NCBI GenBank assembly: GCA_963070105.1
Contig: OY718806.1
Location: 3,382,865-3,446,864 of the forward strand
Direction: 5' to 3'
Length of the DNA stretch: 64,000 bases
Source of the DNA: Litomosoides sigmodontis
Lineage: Eukaryota; Nematoda; Chromadorea; Rhabditida; Onchocercidae
This document shows positions 1-11,334 of the stretch, one piece after another (position 1 is the first letter of the stretch; every line of letters starts with the position of its first letter). The notes below the pieces were generated by a model that saw nothing but the letters and a program-made list of their open reading frames with translations, made no database searches and was not told the origin of the DNA. The translations under genes and the position numbers were made by a program.

Positions 1-1744
1 AAAAGATTGGAGGACCGAGTGAGAGCTAGGCGATTACAGGTTTGTTACACATCCAGATAACCTATTGACGAGAGATCTCTGCGAAGTCCAGAAGGCAAGG
101 TTATCAGATCTTCAATCATTCAGCCACTTGCTAGCGATAACGTCAGTTTGCACCCGCCACTTGAATCTGATACTCAAATCTGTTAGCACACAAAATTTCC
201 GCTTTTTTAGAACGACAACCGAATAACTGCCATGAAGGAAATACCTGAGCGGAAGATGCGAAACGAGTTCGACTGGCTCTGCATCATTTCACTACCAGCT
301 ATGGGCATTTGTTGGAAGTCAGACTGATGGAAAATTAGATAATGGATGGAGCAAGGAAGATAGAAGCAACAACACACGAGAAATAAACTAATTTAACTTA
401 AAGTGAGAAACAGAAGTAAATGTAATACTTAAATCTTCAGGAAACTTTAGGAATATTTCTAACTACTTTTTACTTATGAAAATTCTTTCCGTCTATGCAC
501 GATCGACAACACTATTTTCTTGCAATGCTGTGAAAATGATGCACCTTTTTTTTAACTTTTAAATGATAAACAATCATCCTTTAAAAATTGATAAACGAAA
601 GAAGGTAGAGAAATAGCGTGCATAACGAAAACACCGACCAAAGTCCCTTCTGACGAGAAAGTAAGATGGAGTGAGGATATATTGAGAGTGAAAATGAGGT
701 AGCTACGAAAGATGGGATGGATAGATGTAGCTTACGACGAAATGTTGTCACCCTTCACAATCTGCTTCGAAAATATTGACGCCTTGAAACATCATTTCAC
801 ACGCCCTAAAATACATTTAGGCTGATGGACAATACTTGCAGTTCAGTTTTCTTTCCAACGGGACGTCAATAACTCTTTCCGCAATGTCGCATCAAAACAA
901 AAGGATTGATAGTGATATATAATGGATGTAGTAAACGTGAGTACGTGGACACGTATGTTGATATGTGAGATTGGATGATATTCGTAGGGGAAAATGTTTC
1001 AGGAAACATTTGACAGGCTGAATCCCTGATAAGCCTTGATCGCTAAGCCCAGTGAGATTGGACGTGACGTCTCCTTCTGAGCCAAGCGCATTTCTATTCA
1101 CGAAGGAAGTACCAATGAAAAGTGCTAATAAATAACCTCAAAACTGAATAACCCCGGGAAACTTAGAACAGAAAAATGAAAAACTACCCCATTCGAATTG
1201 AAAGATTGTTGATTAAAGCTGCAGACATCATCCTAATTAAGTAGCACATCCGGCGCTATCATACACTTCTCATCGTCCTTTTCTTCTATCTTACCTTTCG
1301 CCAAATGCTCTCTCTCATACCATTTCTGCCTCTCTGAATCACAACCATTTCAGGTCTAAACGAAGTCACAAGTAATCAGTCAAGTCAGCACTGACATTTT
1401 TCAAAATTTTCGAAATTCTTCACTTATAATTTATATTTTTGAGCTGATTTTTTTTTTACTCAAACACAGGAATTTTATTGCAGTACTCCTCGCATGAAAT
1501 TATAAAAGTCTGCAATATCCGTAGTGCGTACTGCACGTGTGGAATATTTCATGAGAGGCAAAGTCGATCGCTTTCGCTATAGAACAAGCGGTCAGTAAAA
1601 TTTAACCTGGAATTTCAACAAGTGTTTACTTCCTCCAAACATTGCTTACATTAAGCTGATGCACAGAATTAGAAGAAAAAACAACATAAGGTAAATGAGT
1701 GAACATTTAAGTGAGGATATAGTGAGTAATTAATATTCCATAAG
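1..1744. other. Non-genic stretch left of the inverted repeat
   Basis: I see no exon chain with matched splice phases and no protein family here. The longest open frames are under 75 codons and look random. If the truncated left copy of the DENN gene is transcribed, its RNA would run leftwards into this unique DNA after position 1745. Confidence 0.5.
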
Positions 1745-2031
1745 TTAAGTGGAACATGGACGAAACAGTCAGCTCCATTGCAGACAAAAGACTTGATAGA
1801 TTTCAATAATTAAAGGGAAGAGAATGGGACGAATAAGAGTAAGCAGTAAGTAAAATATGAAAATTGGCGAAATACAGAGGAGACTAGGAAGCATTGAATC
1901 TCTAGTGAAACCTAATTACCTGTGCAACAGGCAAAGTGAAATGAAAACAACAGAAACAGGCAATGGACACCATCGGACAAAAAGTTATGTATGCAAAAGC
2001 TTAATAAGAGAAATCTTTAACGGCATATTAC

Positions 2032-2579
2032 CTGCCGAAAGCAGAAAAACTTCTCGCAAAGCAAAAGCCAACAACCTCTTGCCTGACTCATCTGTAAGAG
2101 TCAATGTAAATTCCTCGTTGCCCGGCCATCGATCGTTTTCGATGAAAGCTTTAGCTCGGGTGAAATCTGGGATAAATAAATCTGGACAGTCGGTCTGTGA
2201 GCTGTGACCTTCGTCCAAATACTCACCTGAAACTTCCATTGAAACAAACCTAGCCGAAACAATTCCGGCATATTTTGGTAAGTTTCAGACTACTTACTGT
2301 TTCTTTCCGGATAAACGTATGCAACACAAGGTACATAGTCGCACCTGATATTCTCGTACGGTAAACCGTTAACCTCATTTCTGAAATGTTTGCTACAAAA
2401 GTGAATCGTTTCAAAAGAGGTATTTGTTCATGGAAATTACACTCAATTAATCACGCCGGTGTTAGGAGAAAATTGATCAAAATTTCACATCTCATTTTAA
2501 GTTCAAAGCGTCGATCTTCAAATGCGTACCTTTTAACAAGATTTATAATGAGGGCTCGATCAAATAAGTGTGATTCCAT
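2032..2579 (-). pseudogene. Truncated 5' copy of the DENN-domain gene (exons 1-3 only)
   Basis: Mirror copies of the three first coding exons of the gene at 8225-11334 lie on the minus strand at 2579-2530, 2380-2298 and 2226-2032. The start codon, both internal introns and the third donor are preserved, so the frame is intact for about 109 residues covering the N-terminal part of the DENN module. The duplication stops inside intron 3 at 1745, and no further DENN exons follow. A transcript would lose most of the DENN domain and probably read into random sequence. It could be a dead fragment, a source of antisense or hairpin RNA, or an assembly duplicate. I see no disabling mutation inside the copied exons. 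Confidence 0.75.
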
Positions 2580-3404
2580 ACAACCATAAAAAGAATTCAA
2601 GTGCTTATAACAACAGCCGATGTTTTTCGATGGACCAACTGTGTTCGCGGTTACCTGCCTTTTGCCTTTTCAGTTGAAATTTGCACCGTTCCTTTCGTCC
2701 TAAATTTTGACACATTTATCACTTTTATAAATATGAAATTGAAATTGTTCTCACTGCTTGCACAGATGAAGATATCATAAATTAGTGATAAATTAGTGAC
2801 AGATGTCTTCGTCTGTAGTCCCTTAGTGGCACTCACTTAGCACTTATCCCCAAGTAAACAGAGCATGCTAATGAGATGAGCCGGACGGTTCAAAGCAAAC
2901 GTTGGGCGCACTTTTCCTTCTTTGATAACGAAGTCTGTAGAACTTACTGGATCACCGACATGATGCTGAGATGTTTGTTCTTTGTCAGCAGTTTCACTGG
3001 AATGTTCACTCGACAGCTAAGAACAGTTGAGTGCCTTGCCGCTATAAGATCATACCTTAAATGATTTTAATTTGTTTCAAATGAACTAAATTATCACTTT
3101 TGGCTTATAAATTGTTATATCCGTTCACGAATAACACGATACCGCCGAATTCCAATCAGAACTGATCATTCCTCCTTTCGCCGCTCTCCGCAGTTGCATT
3201 CAACGGTACAACATTGGGTAAATTTTTGAGTGAATAAAATTAGTAAAAAAGGATGTGTTGTTACAGGTGCGATGAATCATCCGCAGGCGTACACCACAGT
3301 TGACAAATCGATGGAAATCTCACATTGCGAAGAATCTCTTCCCTAAACACATTTTTCAATTCATCGAAAATAAAAAAAGTCTTTCTCTGTGGGAAATGTA
3401 TAAA

Positions 3405-3512
3405 GAGATATGTCTGTATGTATGTACGTGTGTGCTTACGTGTGTGCGTATGTGAGTGCGTGTGTGTGTGTGTGTGTGTATGCGTACGTGTGTGCGCATG
3501 CGCGTGTGTGTG
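3405..3512. repeat. GT/CA microsatellite, left-arm copy
   Basis: Alternating GT-rich tract broken by ATGTA and GCGTACG interruptions. Its mirror copy in the right arm is 4 bp longer, and this is the only length difference I noticed between the arms. Its open frames encode low-complexity Val-Cys runs and are not genes. Confidence 0.9.
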
Positions 3513-3719
3513 TACATTCTAAGAGACTGGTAGGAGAAAGCGATATGGAATGTGGAAATGATTTGCTGTCTATATTTACATTTGCCCAGCAAAATAGTTT
3601 AACTGAGAGAGGTCGATCTGAAGTACCTCTGCTTCTTCGTGCAGTTCGATTCTGTCGATGGATTTCACATATGGCGGGAATCGGTGAATTTTTGATAGAA
3701 ATTGAATTTATAGATTTAC

Positions 3720-6700
3720 GGAGGAAAAAGTTCATCATACAAACGAATTGCCATTATAGAATAATATTCCGCTTCATCTCATTACTACGATAGCGCTACG
3801 ATAGCGCACACGACAGTAAGTGACAATCGACTGATAACAGCAAACACGATCAGCATGAGCAGGATCAAGAGCAGCTCGACTTTGATCTTTCTCCAACATG
3901 TCCTACTTCAAGTGCCTTTTGATTTAAAGTAACCTTTTAAATGAACAAATGAAATAAATGCTGATAATAAAGATAACTGTGTAACTGCTGATTCGTGGCA
4001 AGTATGCGATAGTCCCAATCCCGACATCCGTTGACCCCCTTCACACAAATTTTACGTACTCAATCAACTGATCTGAAATATACCATGCGAGATTTCAACC
4101 AAATGGTGTGCGGCAGGTAAGGAATAAACCACTGACTGCTGGTTCACCTACGTATCGTCAAATCCAATTTTTGCTAACAAGGCTTATTTATTCAGTGAGA
4201 GAGATATCAGGAGGAACAATTTACATCGTGATCTGGCCGATGCGACTTCAAATGAAAATGCTTTCACGTGCACGTGTCAGCACGACACTTGTGTCCCACA
4301 GCTGCGCATAATGATCAAGCAATCTCCAAGATCGATAGCACATAAAAAGGTTTCCATTTTCCACACATGGACAACTGTTGAAACAAATTGGGAAAAGAAA
4401 TTTAAATTTGCCAATCAATAATGCTGAACAAAGTTCCACACAAGCGGGGGAGTACCACAGCATGTTTGCGAACTGTCAATACTTTTACGACAGTCAACAA
4501 GCTCTGTTTTGTTGGCTGTGTTACAAAACAAATATCCGACGTATTGCTTCTGCTATCGATCCTTTCGATATTTGCAACAGCACATTTTGTAACAAAAATG
4601 CCAACACGATGGCTGAAATTTTTCAATGAAATATTGCATGAAGACCAAAGTACACTATGCTGTTATCTCTTCGCAATTTCAAATGATTTGCAAGGGAAAC
4701 TGTGAACAGGTGAGGGAGTAGTCTTTACGAAAATGCGATCGATTACATTTCCAGAAGTCTAATTTACTTCCTAGAATTGAATAGCCTTATAATTCTTACG
4801 ATTTTAAGGTCCAAAATGTCGATTAGGAAAACAAATACAGCGAATTGGCAAAATACATACAGAGGTAATTTACAGCGCAGGAAAGAGGAAGGGGTTCAAG
4901 TATGGAATTTTACGACGGATTGAAAGCACTGAAATTACCGCTTCATGTTTTTTAATTTAAATGCATAGCAAGAAATGAGAAAACATTTTTATAATTCATA
5001 TATCCATCTACGACCTTTTTTTTCGGAAAATATGATCAGACCTTCTCTCGCTAAATTTCTCTTTTACGTCTTTAATATTATGAGTTATACTTCCCTCAAC
5101 TCACAATTCTTTTGGCAATATTTTTGAAATTTTTGAATTTGAAAGCACTAAAGTTATTAGGGGTTGTATGCAAATGATGATTTCTAGAAAAATAAATATC
5201 TGGCCAAGAATTTTCTACTAAACAGCACTTATGAAATACTCTTTGTATCGTGAAATATTCCCAATTGACAATGATGTACTTTCGTGTGCTAAAAAAACGT
5301 TAATCTTTCTTTCATCCATCAAGCAGATGATATGAAAACAAAATTCTAACAACACATTTAGAATTCTATAATACTAAGATATAGAAATTTCAATATTAAC
5401 CATTTCATGACTTGCTTGAAATGTTGCTTAAATTAACAGCATTGTAGATGCATAAGTTGTTGTTAAGAAGTGATGAGATGTTTGGTGATAAAGCATTTTT
5501 AACTAATAAGACATATGTGACAAACAGCAAATATAGTGCGATTTCCAGAAAGAGTTAATTTTTCGATACATTTGCTATTGAAATTTGTGGGGGCTAATTA
5601 TAATTTCATGAGTTGAAATCTGGCAGATTGTATCAACTGTGTTTTCAAGGCAATCTTATACAAGCTAATAATTTTTTGATCATTAATTTTTGGATTGTTT
5701 GCTTCATGCTTCTGATCGCTTTTTTTGTTTTCGAACACTTCTATACAAAGTACTTCGTTAATAGCTTAAAAATTCATCATTTCTTTTAAAACCAGTTATT
5801 TGGAAAATTTCGTTTTAAAATTTGTAAACATTTTCGACCATTTTGGAGTTCTTTGCGGAAAATACGTGGTTGCACTCACAGACTTGGAGATCCGTATTAA
5901 ACCTTCATGTGGATGTGGAGCGTGTTGTATCTTTTTCAATTGTCCTACCAGTCATGGCAGAATCTGATTGAATTTTTTTTCGATTTTTTTTAATGATTCC
6001 TGAAAGCATAAACTGTGGACTGCATTTTAAAATGATAAGCGTAAAATTCTGCCTCAACATTATTTCGAATTAATACATTACTATTCTGGCGTAATTTTCG
6101 ACGATTTCCTGAGTAGACAGATGTCAGTGGTCGCTTCATACACTAGAAGTGAGAAACAAATAGGAATAAATGCACATCCGGATAAGACTGATGCAACGAT
6201 GCGGTATATAACAGATGATGAACAAAGAACGAGATGAATAATGACAGATGAAAAATACCATGAGAAATTCGAAAACCAAAGTAGACATAACCGCAGTATG
6301 TATTGTTGCCTTTATCATTTCAAAGTATAAACTGCTCCATAACGAATATAAACATTCGGAGTTGAAAAATGAAGTAGAAGTAAGCGAAAACAAATTTACC
6401 TGAAATAAAGTAGATGTCAGGAACATCATGCAATAACTACAGTTCCATACAGTTCACTAACAACTGCAAAAATAATCAAGTGATCTGCAAATTAAAAAAT
6501 CAATTTAAGCTACTTTTGATCAGTGAATTTCAGAAGATATACGGAAAAATTTTCAAATACATTCAGTTCGTAAAAATTGCTTAGATACATTAAACTGTAC
6601 TGCTTAAATGTGCATCGTAAAATTGTTTTGTAAAATTGTAAAATTGTTTTGTAAAATTGTAAAATTGTTTTGTGAAATTGTAAAATTGTTTTGTAAAATT

Positions 6701-7080
6701 GTAAAATTGTTGTTTAGAAAATTTTTAAGAAATGAATATTTTTGCTCTGAACAGGAAATTCTAAAGATTGAATTATGCGCTAAAAAGAAAATTTCTATTT
6801 TGTAGAAATTGATTCAATGATTGTGCGAACGTAAAATCGATACATTATGTTAGAATAGTACATGCCTTGAATTCAGCGTAATTTGAAATATGAAATTGAA
6901 GGTAACGATCCAAATAGAATCCAAAGTCGTAAAAAGTCGTAAAGAAACTGCGAGAGTTTTGGCGGATTCAACTTCATTGAAGAAAGCAACTTGCGGTGCT
7001 TGTAAAATACGTTTTAGAGATTTGTAAGCAAGCCAGTTATACCTTGTAAACAATATAAACGATGCGCTACGGTTAACAGT
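3720..7080. other. Unique spacer between the inverted-repeat arms
   Basis: AT-rich single-copy DNA of 3,361 bp. Apart from the 21 bp tandem repeat at 6618-6712 I recognise nothing: open frames are below 100 codons, overlap on both strands and do not join into exons. The first kilobase is less AT-rich and contains E-box-like CACGTG at about 4267, but no coding family is visible. Confidence 0.6.
6618..6712. repeat. 21 bp tandem repeat, about 4.5 copies
   Basis: Four full units starting at 6618, 6639, 6660 and 6681, followed by a partial unit. The unit reads TAAAATTGTTTTGTAAAATT plus G; the third unit has one A-to-G change. The in-frame reading gives a repeated KIVKLFC heptad only because 21 is a multiple of three. 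It lies about 370 bp from the inner edge of the right arm. Confidence 0.93.
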
Positions 7081-8224
7081 GTAAATCTATAAATTCAATT
7101 TCTATCAAAAATTCACCGATTCCCGCCATATGTGAAATCCATCGACAGAATCGAACTGCACGAAGAAGCAGAGGTACTTCAGATCGACCTCTCTCAGTTA
7201 AACTATTTTGCTGGGCAAATGTAAATATAGACAGCAAATCATTTCCACATTCCATATCGCTTTCTCCTACCAGTCTCTTAGAATGTACACACACACGCGC
7301 ATGCGCACACACGTACGCATACACACACACACACACACACACACGCACTCACATACGCACACACGTAAGCACACACGTACATACATACAGACATATCTCT
7401 TTATACATTTCCCACAGAGAAAGACTTTTTTTATTTTCGATGAATTGAAAAATGTGTTTAGGGAAGAGATTCTTCGCAATGTGAGATTTCCATCGATTTG
7501 TCAACTGTGGTGTATGCCTGCGGATGATTCATCGCACCTGTAACAACACATCCTTTTTTACTAATTTTATTCACTCAAAAATTTACCCAATGTTGTACCG
7601 TTGAATGCAACTGCGGAGAGCGGCGAAAGGAGGAATGATCAGTTCTGATTGGAATTCGGCGGTATCGTGTTATTCGTGAACGGATATAACAATTTATAAG
7701 CCAAAAGTGATAATTTAGTTCATTTGAAACAAATTAAAATCATTTAAGGTATGATCTTATAGCGGCAAGGCACTCAACTGTTCTTAGCTGTCGAGTGAAC
7801 ATTCCAGTGAAACTGCTGACAAAGAACAAACATCTCAGCATCATGTCGGTGATCCAGTAAGTTCTACAGACTTCGTTATCAAAGAAGGAAAAGTGCGCCC
7901 AACGTTTGCTTTGAACCGTCCGGCTCATCTCATTAGCATGCTCTGTTTACTTGGGGATAAGTGCTAAGTGAGTGCCACTAAGGGACTACAGACGAAGACA
8001 TCTGTCACTAATTTATCACTAATTTCTGATATCTTCATCTGTGCAAGCAGTGAGAACAATTTCAATTTCATATTTATAAAAGTGATAAATGTGTCAAAAT
8101 TTAGGACGAAAGGAACGGTGCAAATTTCAACTGAAAAGGCAAAAGGCAGGTAACCGCGAACACAGTTGGTCCATCGAAAAACATCGGCTGTTGTTATAAG
8201 CACTTAAATTCTTTTTATGGTTGT
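7081..8224. promoter_or_regulatory. Upstream region of the DENN gene, duplicated
   Basis: No exon recognised. It contains the CA microsatellite (about 7286-7395) and AT-rich sequence. By position it should hold the promoter and 5' untranslated region of the DENN gene. Because it is duplicated in the left arm (2580-3719), the same control sequences also sit in front of the truncated copy. This is inference from position only. Confidence 0.35.
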
Positions 8225-9059
8225 ATGGAATCACACTTATTTGATCGAGCCCTCATTATAAATCTTGTTAAAAGGTACGCATTTGAAGATCGACGCTTTG
8301 AACTTAAAATGAGATGTGAAATTTTGATCAATTTTCTCCTAACACCGGCGTGATTAATTGAGTGTAATTTCCATGAACAAATACCTCTTTTGAAACGATT
8401 CACTTTTGTAGCAAACATTTCAGAAATGAGGTTAACGGTTTACCGTACGAGAATATCAGGTGCGACTATGTACCTTGTGTTGCATACGTTTATCCGGAAA
8501 GAAACAGTAAGTAGTCTGAAACTTACCAAAATATGCCGGAATTGTTTCGGCTAGGTTTGTTTCAATGGAAGTTTCAGGTGAGTATTTGGACGAAGGTCAC
8601 AGCTCACAGACCGACTGTCCAGATTTATTTATCCCAGATTTCACCCGAGCTAAAGCTTTCATCGAAAACGATCGATGGCCGGGCAACGAGGAATTTACAT
8701 TGACTCTTACAGATGAGTCAGGCAAGAGGTTGTTGGCTTTTGCTTTGCGAGAAGTTTTTCTGCTTTCGGCAGGTAATATGCCGTTAAAGATTTCTCTTAT
8801 TAAGCTTTTGCATACATAACTTTTTGTCCGATGGTGTCCATTGCCTGTTTCTGTTGTTTTCATTTCACTTTGCCTGTTGCACAGGTAATTAGGTTTCACT
8901 AGAGATTCAATGCTTCCTAGTCTCCTCTGTATTTCGCCAATTTTCATATTTTACTTACTGCTTACTCTTATTCGTCCCATTCTCTTCCCTTTAATTATTG
9001 AAATCTATCAAGTCTTTTGTCTGCAATGGAGCTGACTGTTTCGTCCATGTTCCACTTAA
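7081..9059 (+). repeat. Right arm of the large inverted repeat
   Basis: Reverse-complement partner of 1745-3719. It includes about 1.1 kb upstream of the DENN gene, its first three coding exons and the first 287 bp of intron 3. The outer breakpoint at 9059/9060 is within that intron, so this arm is contiguous with the rest of a complete gene and is probably the ancestral location. Confidence 0.95.
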
Positions 9060-11334
9060 TGAAATGTCAAGTTTCAGGACTTTCGCATACTGCATACGTC
9101 ATTTGATAAGGCGACACGAAACGTATTGCGATCAAGGTATAGTGATTCTGATTTTTTTTGTCTGAGGTATTTTATTCACATTCTTTCTTCATTTTTCAAT
9201 GTTTAGTATACTGCGTAACGTTTGCGATTTTTTTACACCTTGAAGGGAGAGAGAAGAACATATTTTTTTACAAATTTATTTTACCACAATTTTTATTACG
9301 AGAATTTGTTAATCAACCTGCTGATCTAAAGCAGGATAATTATACTGTATTATCGTAGTTTCATTCTTTCTATGCTTGCTGGCAGAGTTAAATATGGTTG
9401 CCTTTACATAAATTATTTTGTTATGTCAATATTTGGGAACAAATCTTTTGCAGCCGCTTATTCAAAAGAAGGTGATTTACCAGAAGTTTTTGCGATCATT
9501 TCACCGGTTCATGCACCACTATTTTATTTTGCACTGGCACGAGAATGCGTATGCTATCTGCACGATAGCATAGAAAGACTGAAGAATTTGCTTAGTGTTG
9601 TGTATCGATGCACATTTCCTATCGATGGTTAAAACTTGAATTTTTCCAAATTTATGAAAGAATTTGACTTTCCGCTATTTGAAAAAAAAGGACTTTACTG
9701 AACCGTAGCTACTAAGTTAATAATTCTCATTTCAGGTAGTTCGTTGCATGTTTTCGAAAAAAGAGAAGACGGTACCGAGCGGAATATTGTAATCCAAGGG
9801 CAGGGTCCTATAATGGGTCAGTCAGATTGTTCAGCAATTGTGCGGCGCATGGGCCCAGAAGTTACAGTTGCTATAATTGGGGCACTGTTGGCTGAGCAGC
9901 GGGTTATCATTGCTGCTGGCTCGGTACTTTTGTAATTGCTTATGTGTTTAAATGCTCTTCAACCAAATAATTCGTGGCTGGAATTAAAGATCAGTTTAAC
10001 TAAAATCAGGAAGTAGAAGTAAGGAATTATAAAAACATTTCAATATTATATCTAAAATAATCGAAGATTACATCGTAATTAGTTTCAGTTACAGTGCGTT
10101 TGTCATGCAGTTCAATCAGTTGCTTGTTTGTTGTATCCGTTTTCATGGCCTTATACATTAATCCCAGTTTTGCCAGATTCTTTGCTAGAAATAGTAAATT
10201 CTCCAACACCATATCTCATCGGATTATTGAGGTCAGTTGGTCATTTTTACTTATCTTTTTCCTTTCTACTTTGATCACTTCCGTTGAAGCATCGATGCTA
10301 TTTAATCTTGAATAAATTTTAGGACAAACATGTATAAATTGAAATCTTTGGTTGTCAAGGACAAGAATCAGTACACTGATGATCTCATCCAGGTATATTC
10401 TACAAGTTATGAGTAGTTTCACACTGTCGATTCTGTAAAATTTTGCCATATTATGAACCGGTTACAATTTCGGAAGTATTAGATGTTTTATTTTGAGGAC
10501 GACCTTGTTGTAGTCGATCTCGACGGAGGTATATTTGTGCCACAGCTTGCGGAATTGCATCCTGCCAATGAAAATGTTGATTTTAAAGCAAAAAACGCAT
10601 TCGCATTATGTGAGAAACTTTTAATACCCAGAAAGCTTGCAGCAAGTCTTTCCACAAAACTGGAAGAAGCTGTCGCTGTTGGTGAAGGCCCTCGAGCTGA
10701 CTTTTTGCTGCAGAAAGTTGGTTTCTGTTTTTTCATTTAGACCGGAAAGCCTGAGGAGATAGTTTTTTGATTTCATTAAATACAAGAAATCAATTGTCGG
10801 GATTTCTTTTATATCGGAAAAAGCTTTCAGGCCATGCTGTCATGGTTTGCAGCTCTAATTTGGCCCTACAAAGGCTGTGGCTTCTGTGCGGCATTTATTG
10901 CTGAATCGAATGGCGATTTTGAATCTATTCGGACTAGCAAAGCTCAACTGGTCTCTTCACATACCTCTAAATCTGCTCGACGCTTTACGCAGTGGTTTGT
11001 CGAAACCGGTATTTTTCGCGAATGGATCCGTCGGAAGGTAATTTATTGTAATTTTGTTGTTCGGAGTATGAAAATATGTGCAATTACTTTATTTTTTGAA
11101 ATCCCAATGATGTTATTTATCGATTAACTTTTGATTATATTTTTACAGGTAGCTAGTGCTCCGGAAATGATCAATACGATTCCGCATATCGCGGAAGATA
11201 TGGCAAATCAAAAATTCGACGAATGTATCATTGCATTAACACCTCAAGTATCCAAAGCGCGTGTGGCTAATATATTCGCAAAAGTGCACAACGTTATGTT
11301 TCGTTCTCATTTGCTGAAAAAATTGGGAGCTTAA
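8225..11334 (+). CDS. DENN-domain protein (probable Rab GDP-GTP exchange factor)
   Basis: Predicted exons: 8225-8274, 8424-8506, 8578-8772, 9454-9627, 9736-9923, 10089-10231, 10323-10392, 10483-10716, 10831-11037, 11149-11334; all phases agree, giving 509 residues. DENN modules bind Rab GTPases and catalyse GDP release at membranes. Evidence for the family: an N-terminal LFDRALIINLV segment and VAYVYPE; the u-DENN block FTLTLTDESGKRLLAF; LPEVFAIISP; the central LLAEQRVIIAA; and the core LLYPFSWPYTLIPVLPDSLL followed by PTPYLIGLL. A d-DENN-like helix SKSARRFTQWFVETGIF is near the C-terminus. The layout resembles DENND1/DENND2, but I cannot choose between them. The start in exon 1 is the weakest point. 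An AATAAA signal lies at 11357. The first three exons are duplicated in inverted orientation at 2032-2579. Confidence 0.86.

Larger units (their letters stand above)
1745..3719 (+). repeat. Left arm of a large inverted repeat
   Basis: This arm is the reverse complement of 7081-9059. Pairing positions sum to 10804 at the outer end (1745 with 9059) and 10800 at the inner end (3719 with 7081); the difference is a 4 bp length change in a GT/CA microsatellite. I noticed only two substitutions: near 2600 (ttcaag here, tttaag in the other arm) and near 2778 (gatatcat here, gatatcag there). Identity therefore looks above 99 percent. The arm contains the mirror copy of the first three DENN-gene exons (2032-2579, minus) and about 1.1 kb of their upstream DNA. 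Flanking DNA on both sides is not shared. Confidence 0.95.

Noticed and set aside
3325..3592. Open frames encoding Val-Cys or Thr-His runs on both strands
   Set aside because: They are translations of the GT/CA microsatellite and appear identically in both inverted arms.
6608..6805. 65-codon open frame with repeated KLFCKIV heptads
   Set aside because: It arises from the 21 bp tandem repeat; no start context, splice sites or family support.
1745..9059. Transposon with long terminal inverted repeats (Foldback-like)
   Set aside because: No transposase, and the arms contain exons of a conserved host gene that continue outside the right arm, so a segmental inverted duplication fits better.
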